Source: Actinopolyspora alba (GTDB lineage: Bacteria; Actinomycetota; Actinomycetes; Mycobacteriales; Pseudonocardiaceae). From it: a stretch of DNA of 64,000 bases. The position numbers and the translations under genes were made by a program. Location: contig NZ_FOMZ01000010.1 of the NCBI RefSeq assembly GCF_900112765.1, forward strand, positions 124,001-188,000, given 5' to 3'. Shown here one piece after another: positions 53,111-61,460 of this stretch (within the stretch, counting starts at the first letter, position 1; every line of letters begins with the position of its first letter). A model generated the notes under the pieces. It searched no databases and had not been told where the DNA came from. It worked only from the letters and a program-made list of their open reading frames with translations.

Positions 53111-54415
53111 TCAGAACTTCGCGGCGCGTCCCTTCCAGCTGGTCACTCCCCGAGCCACCTCGAGAGCACCGTGCAGCATGATGCCGCCGAAGACCGCGTT
53201 GGTGAACGGTGCGGCCGGTGCCAACCAGGATCCCGCGTGCATGACCCGCGCGGTACGGGCGTGCGTCGCGCTCTGTGCCGCCCAACCGAGCGAGCCGAGC
53301 GCGATCAACGCCGGATTCCGAGCACGCACTCCCGCCGCGAGGATCACCGGGGAGGCCAGCGACAGCGAGATCTGGCCGAGCCCGATGCCGAGCAGCAGCG
53401 GAAGCGAACCGTTGGTCCCCGCCACGAAGCTCTTGCGGAAGGAGTCCCATCCCTGCCGGAAGGGGTCCATACCGCTGGTGGTCGCGTACGAGAGCCCTTC
53501 CACCACCCTGGTGATCCCGCCGTGATCGCGTACGGTGGTGGCGATGGCGATGTCCTCGTTGCGACGTCCGGACAGTGCCGCCCAACCGCCGATCTTCTCG
53601 TAGTGCGAGCGCCGCAGCAGGATGCAGTGGCCGATGGCGAACGCCTTGCTTCCCTTGCCGACCGGATCGGCGTTCTCACCGATCATCTGCAGCCCGGCGG
53701 GCATCAGTATCGGCCAGCTCGCCGAGTGTTCGGCGGGCGGTCCGCCCGGTGTGGAGACCAGATCGGCGTCCGCGTGTTCCGCGGTCGCCAGCAGCTTCGC
53801 CAGCAGTTCGGGAGCGAGCACGGTGTCGGCGTCGACGAACATCAGCCACTCGCCCGCCTCGGGCTCGCCCGCGGCCTCGACACCGACGTGCATCGCGTGC
53901 ACCTTGCCGGTCCACCCCGACGGCGGCCCCTCGCTGCGTACGACCCGCACTCGCGGATCCTCGGCCGCGTGGCGGGCGGCGATCTCGCTGGTACCGTCGG
54001 TGGAGCCGTCGTCGACCACCACGACCCGCAGGGCCGGTTCCTCGTCGTCCGGACCGCGTTCGCGACCGTAGGTCTGCTCGCGGATGCCGCGCAGACAGTT
54101 GTCCAGCACGTCCTCCTCGTTGCGAGCCGGAACCACCACGGTCACGGTAGGCGGCAGCACGGTGCTCGCCGGCTGCTGCTCCAACGGCAGAATGGCTCGC
54201 GCTTTCCGAAGGGTGCGCAGGCTGCGATACACGGTCCCGCCCACCGTCGCGGCCAGCAGAGCACCTCGGACAGCGTTATGTCGTGATACCACACGCACAG
54301 CTTGCCATGCGTCCCCGGAAAAGGACCCCACCGGCAGTGCGAACCGCACGTCAACAACGTGCGTACGCCGGGTTAGCGATGTTCGGACGGCCTGATCGGC
54401 CGGACTCGCGGTCAC
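53111..54415 (-). CDS. Family 2 glycosyltransferase (membrane)
   Basis: 434 residues from GTG 54415; the start is not certain, with in-frame GTGs near 54289-54295 as alternatives. GT2 fold: VTVVVPARNEEDVLDNCLRGI, VVVDDGSTDGTSEIA, WLMFVDADTVL (DxD-type metal site) and GRRNEDIAIATTV. Two C-terminal hydrophobic segments (LPLLLGIGLGQISLSLASPVIL, and another near the end) anchor it. Similar proteins act in carotenoid or polyprenyl glycosylation, but the acceptor cannot be read here. No pathway neighbours. Confidence 0.8.
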   Translation of the reverse strand: MTASPADQAVRTSLTRRTHVVDVRFALPVGSFSGDAWQAVRVVSRHNAVRGALLAATVGGTVYRSLRTLRKARAILPLEQQPASTVLPPTVTVVVPARNEEDVLDNCLRGIREQTYGRERGPDDEEPALRVVVVDDGSTDGTSEIAARHAAEDPRVRVVRSEGPPSGWTGKVHAMHVGVEAAGEPEAGEWLMFVDADTVLAPELLAKLLATAEHADADLVSTPGGPPAEHSASWPILMPAGLQMIGENADPVGKGSKAFAIGHCILLRRSHYEKIGGWAALSGRRNEDIAIATTVRDHGGITRVVEGLSYATTSGMDPFRQGWDSFRKSFVAGTNGSLPLLLGIGLGQISLSLASPVILAAGVRARNPALIALGSLGWAAQSATHARTARVMHAGSWLAPAAPFTNAVFGGIMLHGALEVARGVTSWKGRAAKF

Positions 54416-54477
54416 ATTCGGTAATCAACGCCGTTCGCCGCTCCAGTGCGGCGGTGGCGGCGGTGCGGCCCCGACCG

Positions 54478-54503
54478 GCGGCGATTTCTCGCGAAATCGC
54501 CGC
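54478..54503. repeat. Palindromic element copy C
   Basis: GCGGCGATTTC-TCGC-GAAATCGCCGC, a perfect 11-bp palindrome arm pair and the cleanest of the five copies. It lies between the chitinase stop (80 bp upstream on its strand) and the GT2 start. Confidence 0.8.
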
Positions 54504-54582
54504 GCCGCGGAAATCCGCCCCGGCGACGGGGATCGCCGGGGCGGACCATGGGCCCGCCACGTGGCCCATGCCTGGGAAGGGA

Positions 54583-55968
54583 TCAGTTCAGGTTCTCGTC
54601 GATGGCGGTCATCAGTTCACCGTCCGCGGTGTCACCGTCCAGCGACCAGATCATGGCGCCGCCCAGACCGTTGCCGTTGACGTAGTCCATCTTCCTGGCG
54701 ATCTCCACGGGATCGTCGAAGGTCCAGAACGTGTTGCCGTCGAACAGCCACGCGAAGCCCGCCTGTTCGTCACGGTGGATCGTGTACTGGCCGACCTTGT
54801 CCTTGAGCACCTTGTAGTCCTCGTATCCCGCTTCGTAAGTGGCGGGAGCAGGCCCGGTGGAAGTCTGGAACAGACCGTTGTTCTGGTCCGGAACCCCGGT
54901 CCATCCTCGGCCGTAGAACGGGACTCCGAGCACCAGTTCGTTCGCCGGAGCCCCTCTGGCCAGATAGGTGTCGATCGCCTTGTCGACGCTGAACCGCTCG
55001 GTGGAGGGATCACCGGCCGGGCTGTACAGCGCGGACTGGTGGTTGGTGGTCTCCTCGTATGCACCGTGCAGGTCGTAGCCCTGCACGGTGGCGAAGGTCA
55101 GCGAGTCGAAGATCTTGTTCACCTCGAAGCCCGCGTCGATCTTCTCGGGGGAGGCGGGCAGGAAAGCGGTCAGGTCGTAGGTCTCGCCGGTCTCGGCTTC
55201 CAGACCGTCGAGCTGGCTGCGCCACTCCCGCAACAGGGCGGTGTAGTTCTGCTTGTCGGCCGGATCCACGATGGTGCCGGGGCCGCCCTCGGAAGCGGGC
55301 CACTCCCAGTCGATGTCGACGCCGTCGAAGATGCCCGCCGCGACGCCCTCGCCGCCCTGCGGCGAACCGCCGAGCTGCGGCAGGTCGCCCCGCAACCACA
55401 TGTCGATGCAGGACTTCACGTGCTGCGCACGGGACTGCTGAGTCGCGGCCGCGGTGTGGAAGTTGTCCGACCACGACCAGCCGCCCAGCGAGATGTAGAC
55501 CTTGAGGTGGGGGTACATCTCCTTGAGCTCGGCCAGCTGGTTGAGATTGCCCGCCAACGGCTGGTCCCAGGTGTCGGCGACGCCGTCGACGGAGTTGGCC
55601 GCCGAGAACCGCTTCTGGTAATCGGCCCACGCGTCGGCCTCACCCGCCTGATTACCGGTGAAGCACTGCCCGGAGGCGTCCAGGTTTCCGAACGCGTAGT
55701 TGATGTGGGTCAGTTTCTCGGCGGTACCCGAGGTGACCAGATCGTTGATGTAGAACTGCCGGTCGTAGATCGACCACTGTGTGAAGTAGCCGACCTTGCG
55801 GGATCCACTTTGGGCTGCCGCCTCGGCGGTGGCCGACGAAGCGGAATCGGCGCGTTGCCGGTCGGAACCGCCGTCGGCCACGGCCGGTGCGGCCAACAGA
55901 CCGGTGAACAGCGCGGCTCCGGCTGCCAGTGCTGATAATCGCCACGTCGAACGTGTACTCAGAGACAT
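54583..55968 (-). CDS. Secreted GH18 chitinase
   Basis: 461 residues from ATG 55968. Signal peptide LSALAAGAALFTGLLAAPAVA; mature domain with KVGYFTQWSIYDRQFYINDL, LKVYISLGGWSWSDNF and the GH18 catalytic DGVDIDWEWP (D215, D218, D220, E222 as acid). TVQGYDLHGAYEE, LVLGVPFYGRGW and GGAMIWSLDGD complete the barrel. Hydrolyses chitin outside the cell; no carbohydrate-binding module is present. A perfect TGGTCTAGACCA lies 44 bp upstream, so regulation by a DasR-type GlcNAc regulator is likely. Confidence 0.95.
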   Translation of the reverse strand: MSLSTRSTWRLSALAAGAALFTGLLAAPAVADGGSDRQRADSASSATAEAAAQSGSRKVGYFTQWSIYDRQFYINDLVTSGTAEKLTHINYAFGNLDASGQCFTGNQAGEADAWADYQKRFSAANSVDGVADTWDQPLAGNLNQLAELKEMYPHLKVYISLGGWSWSDNFHTAAATQQSRAQHVKSCIDMWLRGDLPQLGGSPQGGEGVAAGIFDGVDIDWEWPASEGGPGTIVDPADKQNYTALLREWRSQLDGLEAETGETYDLTAFLPASPEKIDAGFEVNKIFDSLTFATVQGYDLHGAYEETTNHQSALYSPAGDPSTERFSVDKAIDTYLARGAPANELVLGVPFYGRGWTGVPDQNNGLFQTSTGPAPATYEAGYEDYKVLKDKVGQYTIHRDEQAGFAWLFDGNTFWTFDDPVEIARKMDYVNGNGLGGAMIWSLDGDTADGELMTAIDENLN

Positions 55969-56011
55969 CGCTCACTCCCGATGGGGTCGGTACGTGATGC
56001 CCAACACCGTG

Positions 56012-56046
56012 TGGTCTAGACCAAGTTTGGTCAAGGTATGGACCAA
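56012..56046. promoter_or_regulatory. DasR-type operator region of the chitinase
   Basis: TGGTCTAGACCA at 56012-56023, a perfect palindrome matching the core of the DasR responsive element (consensus around TGGTCTAGACCA), with TTGGTC-N8-GACCAA at 56027-56046 next to it. The two lie in the 449-bp gap 55969-56417, which also holds palindrome copies D and E and no other gene. Confidence 0.8.
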
Positions 56047-56216
56047 TCTTTCACCCGTTCGGACGCAGGGCCGCGGAACCGGATCCGCGATGCCGTGGAC
56101 ACGGTTCACCGGGGACGACGGACTTTTCGAATCCACGCTGGACTTACTGCCACGCTCGGGACGCCGTGGCGGTCCCACTGCGGCGCACACGGTGATGACT
56201 CGACACACAGCGCGAC

Positions 56217-56243
56217 GGCGTCAATTTCCCGCGAAATCGCCGG
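56217..56243. repeat. Palindromic element copy D
   Basis: GGCGTCAATTTC-CCGC-GAAATCGCCGGG, between upp and the chitinase, about 91 bp from copy E. Confidence 0.6.
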
Positions 56244-56307
56244 GCCTTCGACGCAGGCCGAACTCCCACTACCCTCGTACTCGGCACCGCCGCGGGGCCT
56301 CCCGTGC

Positions 56308-56335
56308 GGCGTCGATTTCTCGCGAGATTGACGCC
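56308..56335. repeat. Palindromic element copy E
   Basis: GGCGTCGATTTC-TCGC-GAGATTGACGCC, 82 bp downstream of the upp stop. The arms pair with one or two wobble positions. Confidence 0.65.
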
Positions 56336-56417
56336 CACGAGACCGCCGTCGCGACGCGACCATGCGGGTGAGCAGCGTGGGTGTCCCCGGCACGCACGCA
56401 CAGCTCCCCGTCGGACA

Positions 56418-57041
56418 TTATCGAGGTCCGTACTCGCGATCACCGGCATCGCCCAGCCCGGGGACGATGAACCCCGACTCGTTGAGTCGTTCGTCCACAC
56501 TCGCCGTAACCACGCGAATCGGAAGCCCCGATTCGGACAACCGATCGATCCCTTCCGGGGCCGCCAGCGTGCAGATCGCGGTGACGTCGCTCGCGCCACG
56601 CTGATGCAGCAGTCCGATCGTGTGGACCATCGACCCGCCGGTGGCAAGCATCGGATCGAGCACGATCACCGGACGCCGCGAGAGATCGTCCGGCAACGAC
56701 TCCATGTAGGGCGTGGGACGCAGGGTCTCCTCGTCCCTGGCCAGGCCGACGAATCCCATCTGCGCCTCCGGGATCAGCCGGTGGGCCTGATCGGCCATGC
56801 CGAGCCCGGCGCGCAGCACCGGCACCAGCAGCGGCGGGTTCGCCAGCCGGTACCCGGTGGTGCGGGCCACTGGGGTGTGGATGGGCTCCTCGGCCACCTC
56901 GGCGTCCCTGATCGCCTCGTAGAGCAGCATCAGGGTGAGTTCCTGCAGCGCGGCCCGGAACGCCGCGTTGTCGGTCCGCGCGTCACGCATGGTGGACAGT
57001 CGCGCCCGCGTCAGTGGGTGATCGATGACCCGCACATCCAT
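56418..57041 (-). CDS. upp: Uracil phosphoribosyltransferase
   Basis: 207 residues from ATG 57041 (a GTG three codons earlier also fits). PRPP-binding [13 protein letters not shown] and uracil-site [12 protein letters not shown]-terminal [18 protein letters not shown] is typical. Converts uracil and PRPP to UMP in pyrimidine salvage. Mycobacteria place it next to pmmB (Rv3308-Rv3309c); here it lies 13 kb away after the RiPP and chitinase genes. Confidence 0.95.
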   Translation of the reverse strand: MDVRVIDHPLTRARLSTMRDARTDNAAFRAALQELTLMLLYEAIRDAEVAEEPIHTPVARTTGYRLANPPLLVPVLRAGLGMADQAHRLIPEAQMGFVGLARDEETLRPTPYMESLPDDLSRRPVIVLDPMLATGGSMVHTIGLLHQRGASDVTAICTLAAPEGIDRLSESGLPIRVVTASVDERLNESGFIVPGLGDAGDREYGPR

Positions 57042-57073
57042 GACCGCCACGGTATCGGCAAGTCAGTGGCGGT

Positions 57074-57116
57074 CCGCTGCTCGCCCTCGGCGGACTCCGC
57101 TGCTCGCCCTCGGCGG
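57074..57116. repeat. Direct repeat between upp and rsmI
   Basis: CCGCTGCTCGCCCTCGGCGG occurs twice, 23 bp apart. It fills most of the 83-bp gap. Probably a simple local duplication. Confidence 0.6.
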
Positions 57117-57124
57117 GGATCGCG

Positions 57125-57973
57125 TCAGCCGCGTGCCGCCAGCACCGCGTCGTAGAGGTCCTTCTTGCGCACCCCGCCCATCTCGGCTATCTCGGCGACC
57201 GCGTCCTTGAGCCGCATCCCGGTGGCCGCACGCTGCTCGACCTGGGCCACGAGTTCCGCGGGGTCCTCGGGTGCCGCGGTTTCCGCCCCGGCGAGCACCA
57301 CGGTTATCTCGCCGCGCACGCCCTCCCGTGCCCACTCGGCGAGTTCGCCCAGCTCACCACGACGAACCTGTTCGTAGGTCTTGGTCAGCTCCCGGCACAC
57401 CGCGGCACGCCGCCGTGGGCCGAGCACGGTCACCGCGTCGTCGAGCGTGTCGGCTATGCGATGCGGCGCCTCGAAGAACACGGCGGTGCGCCGCTCGGCC
57501 ACAAGTCCGGCCAGCCAGCGTCTGCGCGGCCCGGACTTGCGCGGTGGGAATCCCTCGAAGCAGAACCGGTCGCTGGGGAGCCCGGACAGCGCCAACGCGG
57601 TGGTCACCGCGCTGGGTCCGGGCAGACAGGTCACGGGCAGGCCCTCCGACGCGCACGCCGCGACCAGGCGGTAACCGGGATCGGAGACGCTGGGCATTCC
57701 CGCATCGGTGACCAACAACACGGTCGAACCACCGCGCAGCGCCTCCAGCAGCGTGGACTGCCTGCTCTCCTCCACCGCGTCGTAATAGCTCAGCACCCGC
57801 CCGGAGGGAGCCACTCGCAGCGAACCCGCCAGCGCACGGACCCGCCTGGTGTCCTCGGCGGCGACGACATCGGCCGTGGCCAACGCCTCGGTCAGCCTCG
57901 GGGAGGCGTCGCGCGCGTCGCCGAGTGGGGTGGCCGCCAGCAACAATGTGCCCGATCCGGATTCGCCAGTCAC
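57125..57973 (-). CDS. rsmI: 16S rRNA (cytidine-1402-2'-O)-methyltransferase
   Basis: 282 residues from GTG 57973; ATG 57985 would leave only 11 bp to the divergent pmt start. Tetrapyrrole-methylase fold: GTLLLAATPLGDARDASPRL, VVAAEDTRRV, VLLVTDAGMPSVSDPGYRLV and CLPGPSAVTTALALSGLPSDRFCFEGFPP. Uses SAM to 2'-O-methylate C1402 of 16S rRNA. The divergent arrangement with pmt matches mycobacterial Rv1003-Rv1002c. Confidence 0.93.
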   Translation of the reverse strand: MTGESGSGTLLLAATPLGDARDASPRLTEALATADVVAAEDTRRVRALAGSLRVAPSGRVLSYYDAVEESRQSTLLEALRGGSTVLLVTDAGMPSVSDPGYRLVAACASEGLPVTCLPGPSAVTTALALSGLPSDRFCFEGFPPRKSGPRRRWLAGLVAERRTAVFFEAPHRIADTLDDAVTVLGPRRRAAVCRELTKTYEQVRRGELGELAEWAREGVRGEITVVLAGAETAAPEDPAELVAQVEQRAATGMRLKDAVAEIAEMGGVRKKDLYDAVLAARG

Positions 57974-57996
57974 GAGAACCACCATACGATTTGCGT

Positions 57997-59574
57997 GTGA
58001 ACGTCCTCGTGCCGAGCTCCGGTGGCAGCAGCGCCCGCGACGAAGCCGTTCGCGACGGCGAAACCCCGCCGGTCCGGTATCCCGGCGAACACGACCGGGC
58101 GAAGCTGTTGTCGCCGAGGGAACCGACGGATCGCCTGCGCGGATGGATCGTGACCCTGGTGGTCACGCTGCTGGCGGGTGTGGTCCGCTTCTGGCGACTG
58201 GGACAGGCGACCGACGACGGCACCCCCGTCTTCGACGAGAAGCACTACGTCCCGCAGGCGTGGCAGATGCTGCGCAACGGTGGCTTCGAGGACAATCCCG
58301 GTTACGAGCTGGTGGCCCACCCGCCGGTGGGCAAACACCTGATAGCGGTCGGTGAGTGGCTGTTCGGCTACACCCCGCTGGGCTGGCGGTTCAGCGCCGC
58401 GGTCGCGGGCACGCTGATGGTGCTGCTGCTGGTGCGCGTCACACGCCGCATGACGCGCTCCACCCTGCTGGGCGCGTTGGCGGGAATCCTGCTGATCTGC
58501 GACGGGCTCAGCCACGTGCAGGCGCGCGTGGGCATGCTGGACATCTTCCACGCCGTGCTGGTGCTCGCCGCGTTCGCCTGCCTGCTGGTGGATCGCGACC
58601 GAATGCGCGCCCGCCTGGCACTGGTCGTCACCGAACAGCGGATCGGGGACTCGGAGCTGGGGCCCAGGTTGGGGTTCCGCTGGTGGCGGTTCGGCGCGGG
58701 CATCCTGCTGGGACTGGCGTGCGGGGTGAAGTGGAGCGGCATCTACTTCGTGCTGGCCCTGAGCCTGCTCAGCCTCGTCTGGGACGCGCTGGCCCGGCGG
58801 AGCGCGGGAGTGGCCCGCCCGTGGCGTGGCGCGTTGCTGCGGGACGCCCTGCCCACGTTCGCCTCGCTGTTCGTACTGCCGTTGGTGGTCTACTTCGCCA
58901 CCTGGGCCGCCTGGTACGCGAGCGAGACGGCCACCGACCGGCACGCGGCGGCCGTCGCGGACGACGTGGGATTCGGTTTCCTGCCCGACATGGCCCGATC
59001 GCTGCTGTACTACCACTTCAACGTGCTGGAGTTCCACACTCATCTGGTCACCGGCGACGATCCGCACCCTTGGGAGTCGAAGCCGTGGGCCTGGCCGATG
59101 GGCATGCGGCCGATGCTCTACTACTACGAGTCCGGCATGCCCGGCTGCGGCCAGGACGACTGCGTGCAGGCCACGATGCTGCTGGGTACCCCGGCACTGT
59201 GGTGGGTGGCGCTGCCGGTCGCGGGTTGGGCGGTGTGGCGTGCCGTCGGACGGCTGGACTGGCGCTACGCCGCGGTGCTGGTCTGCTACTGCGCCGGCTA
59301 CCTGCCCTGGTTCGTCAACCTCGACAGGCAGATGTACTACTTCTACGCCACCCCGCTGGCGCCCTTCCTGGTGCTGGGGATCGTGCTGGTGCTCGGCGAG
59401 ATCCTGGGGCGTTCGAACGCGAGCGCCGAACGCCGCAAGACAGGTCTGCTGGTGGTCGCGCTCTACGTCGGACTGGTGGTGGCCAACTTCGTGTGGCTGT
59501 GGCCGATCCTGAACGGTTTCCCGATCACCGAGGCGCGCTGGGCGGCCGAGCTCTGGCTCCCCTCGTGGCGGTGA
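57997..59574 (+). CDS. pmt: Protein O-mannosyltransferase (GT39)
   Basis: 525 residues from GTG 57997. Multi-pass membrane enzyme: first loop DDGTPVFDEKHYVPQAWQML with the catalytic Asp-Glu, GWRFSAAVAGTLMVLLLVR, CGVKWSGIYF, the HPWESKPWAWPMGMRPMLYYY loop and the LPSWR end shared with mycobacterial Pmt. It moves mannose from polyprenol-phosphate-mannose to Ser/Thr of secreted proteins at the outer face of the membrane. The exported proteins encoded nearby are possible substrates, but no link is shown. Confidence 0.93.
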   Translation: MNVLVPSSGGSSARDEAVRDGETPPVRYPGEHDRAKLLSPREPTDRLRGWIVTLVVTLLAGVVRFWRLGQATDDGTPVFDEKHYVPQAWQMLRNGGFEDNPGYELVAHPPVGKHLIAVGEWLFGYTPLGWRFSAAVAGTLMVLLLVRVTRRMTRSTLLGALAGILLICDGLSHVQARVGMLDIFHAVLVLAAFACLLVDRDRMRARLALVVTEQRIGDSELGPRLGFRWWRFGAGILLGLACGVKWSGIYFVLALSLLSLVWDALARRSAGVARPWRGALLRDALPTFASLFVLPLVVYFATWAAWYASETATDRHAAAVADDVGFGFLPDMARSLLYYHFNVLEFHTHLVTGDDPHPWESKPWAWPMGMRPMLYYYESGMPGCGQDDCVQATMLLGTPALWWVALPVAGWAVWRAVGRLDWRYAAVLVCYCAGYLPWFVNLDRQMYYFYATPLAPFLVLGIVLVLGEILGRSNASAERRKTGLLVVALYVGLVVANFVWLWPILNGFPITEARWAAELWLPSWR

Positions 59575-59616
59575 ACGGCCCGGCCGCGAGCGCCCCGGAA
59601 TCCCGGAGAACTCCGA

Positions 59617-60357
59617 TCAGCTGCGCGGCTCCCAGCGGAAGGTGCGCCGCGCCACCAGCAGGGCCAGCAGCGTCCACGCGGCCAGCACCGCCAGAGCCGT
59701 AAGCGTCGCGGTGAACACGCCCTCGCCCGGGGCCACGGCACGCCGCACCAGGTCGGTGACCGCCCCGCCGGGGGTGAACCGCAACGGCTCAGCGGCCTGC
59801 CCCGCCACGGCCGAACCCGCCCCACCACCGAGCAGCAACAGCAGGAACGGCAACGTGGTGATCTGGACGTGCTCGGCGCTGGAGGTGAAACCGGTGGTGG
59901 CCACCCCCACCACGGCGCAGCAGACCGTGCCCGCCAGCACCGCCAGCAGCAGGAACAGCGGATCCACCCGCAGCGGAGCGAGCAGCCGCAGCCCGATCGC
60001 GAGCACTACCGCGAGCTGCGCCACGGCGAGCAGCGCGGGCACGAGCACCAGCGAGTTGAGCACTGTCACCGGGGAGGGCGCGGCGCAGCAGAGCCGCTTG
60101 AGGTAGTGCTCCTGGCGCCTGCTGGTGAGGGTGGTGGTCACGGTCAGGTAGACGGTGAATCCGAGGATCGTCAGGATCTGCGTCGCCAGCGCGGGCACCG
60201 CCGTCGAGGGCCCGGATGTCCTGGTCAGCAGCAGTCCCAGCAGCACGGGAAGCAGCGTGGCGGTCACCGCGACAGTACGGTTGCGCAGCAACAGGTTGAG
60301 TTCGGCACGCAGCAGCGCCGGTATCGCGGTACGTGGTGTCCGCAGTGGTGTACTCAT
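59617..60357 (-). CDS. ABC exporter permease (ABC-2 type)
   Basis: 246 residues, about six helices (TVAVTATLLPVLLGLLL, ILTILGFTVYLTVTTTL, LVLVPALLAVAQLAVVLAIGL and others). ATG 60357 overlaps the ATPase stop (ATGA). Family of DrrB/YhiH-like permeases that pair with the ATPase upstream. Cargo unknown. The stop is followed on the minus strand by TGATCGGAGTTCTCCGG, like the end of dispersed repeat copies 1 and 2. Confidence 0.85.
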   Translation of the reverse strand: MSTPLRTPRTAIPALLRAELNLLLRNRTVAVTATLLPVLLGLLLTRTSGPSTAVPALATQILTILGFTVYLTVTTTLTSRRQEHYLKRLCCAAPSPVTVLNSLVLVPALLAVAQLAVVLAIGLRLLAPLRVDPLFLLLAVLAGTVCCAVVGVATTGFTSSAEHVQITTLPFLLLLLGGGAGSAVAGQAAEPLRFTPGGAVTDLVRRAVAPGEGVFTATLTALAVLAAWTLLALLVARRTFRWEPRS

Positions 60358-61385
60358 CGGAACTTCACCTCCTGCTGTGTTGCCCGACCGGGACGGCCGT
60401 CGCTCTCGCGTACCGCGTGGAAGACGTCCTCCAGGGAGGCCTGCCGGGCGCGCAGGCCGCTGAGGTGGATCCCGTGCTCCCGCGACCAGTCGAGCACCCG
60501 GTGCAGATCGGGCTGCAACGACTCGGTGCGGATGTCCACCCGGCCCGTGCCGTCCCGCTCCACCTCTCCCGCCAGTTCCGGGAGTCCGGGAGCTCTCGCG
60601 GAGACGGAGAACCGGATGCGGGCGCTCTCGGCGGACAGCACCTCGGACAGCGTTCCCGACAGTGCGATCCCGCCGCGGTGCATGATCGCCAGCCGGTGGG
60701 CCAGCCGCTCGGCCTCCTCCAGGTAGTGCGTGGTCAGCAGCACGGTGGTTCCTTCGGCCAGCAAACCGGCCACCAGTTCCCAGCTGGCCCTTCGCGACTC
60801 CGGATCGAGCCCGCTGGTGGGTTCGTCGAGGAACAGCAGCTCGGGGCGGGCCAGCGTGGCCAGCGCCAGATCCAGCCGACGGCGCTCACCACCGGAGAGC
60901 CGCTTGACGCGAACCCGCTCGCGGTGCCGCAGCCCGACGGTTTCCAGAGCGGCGCGCGGGTCCTTCGCGTTCGGGAGCATGGCACGCCACAACCGGGCCG
61001 TCTCCAGCACGGTGAGTTCCCCGGCGAATCCGCTCTGCTGCAGCATGATCCCGGTGCGGGGGCGCACCTCGGCCCGCTGCCGCCACGGATCCTTGCCGAA
61101 CACCCGTACGCTTCCCTCGGTGGCCGGGCGGAGCCCTTCGACGGTTTCCAGCAGTGTTGTCTTGCCCGCACCGTTGGTGCCGAGCAACGCGAACAGCTCA
61201 CCGGCACGAATGTCGAATCGCACGCCGCGCACGGCCTCGAAGGAACCGTAGGAGCAGCGCACCCCGTCGACGTTGACGACTTCTTCGAACATGTCCCCGA
61301 GCCTGCTGCCCACGGGGACGGTGCGGTAGGAACAGCGATCACCGATGTCGGTGACCGGGGCGGTCGAGGTGATGACATCCGTCAT
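60354..61385 (-). CDS. ABC exporter ATP-binding protein
   Basis: 343 residues from ATG 61385 (a later start before the core domain is possible). Walker A LGTNGAGKTTLL, Q-loop IMLQQSGF, signature RLSGGERRRLDLAL, Walker B LLFLDEPTSGLDP, and TTHYLEEAERLAHRLAIM. The C-terminal part (FSVSARAPGLPELAG, VDIRTESLQPDLHRVLDW) is the regulatory extension of DrrA-type ATPases. Coupled with the permease and divergent from a two-component system by 75 bp, so the kinase-regulator pair likely controls it. Confidence 0.9.
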   Translation of the reverse strand: MTDVITSTAPVTDIGDRCSYRTVPVGSRLGDMFEEVVNVDGVRCSYGSFEAVRGVRFDIRAGELFALLGTNGAGKTTLLETVEGLRPATEGSVRVFGKDPWRQRAEVRPRTGIMLQQSGFAGELTVLETARLWRAMLPNAKDPRAALETVGLRHRERVRVKRLSGGERRRLDLALATLARPELLFLDEPTSGLDPESRRASWELVAGLLAEGTTVLLTTHYLEEAERLAHRLAIMHRGGIALSGTLSEVLSAESARIRFSVSARAPGLPELAGEVERDGTGRVDIRTESLQPDLHRVLDWSREHGIHLSGLRARQASLEDVFHAVRESDGRPGRATQQEVKFR

Positions 61386-61460
61386 CGGGGCACGTGACAA
61401 CCGCGCTCGAATCGCCCCTGCGGTGTGTGTGGCTCGGCCCGGATCGGGGATGCTGCCCCG

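Noticed and set aside
52860-53525. Plus-strand ORF in the gap near the RiPP operon
   Set aside because: Runs antisense into the GT2 gene; basic low-complexity sequence and no start signal.
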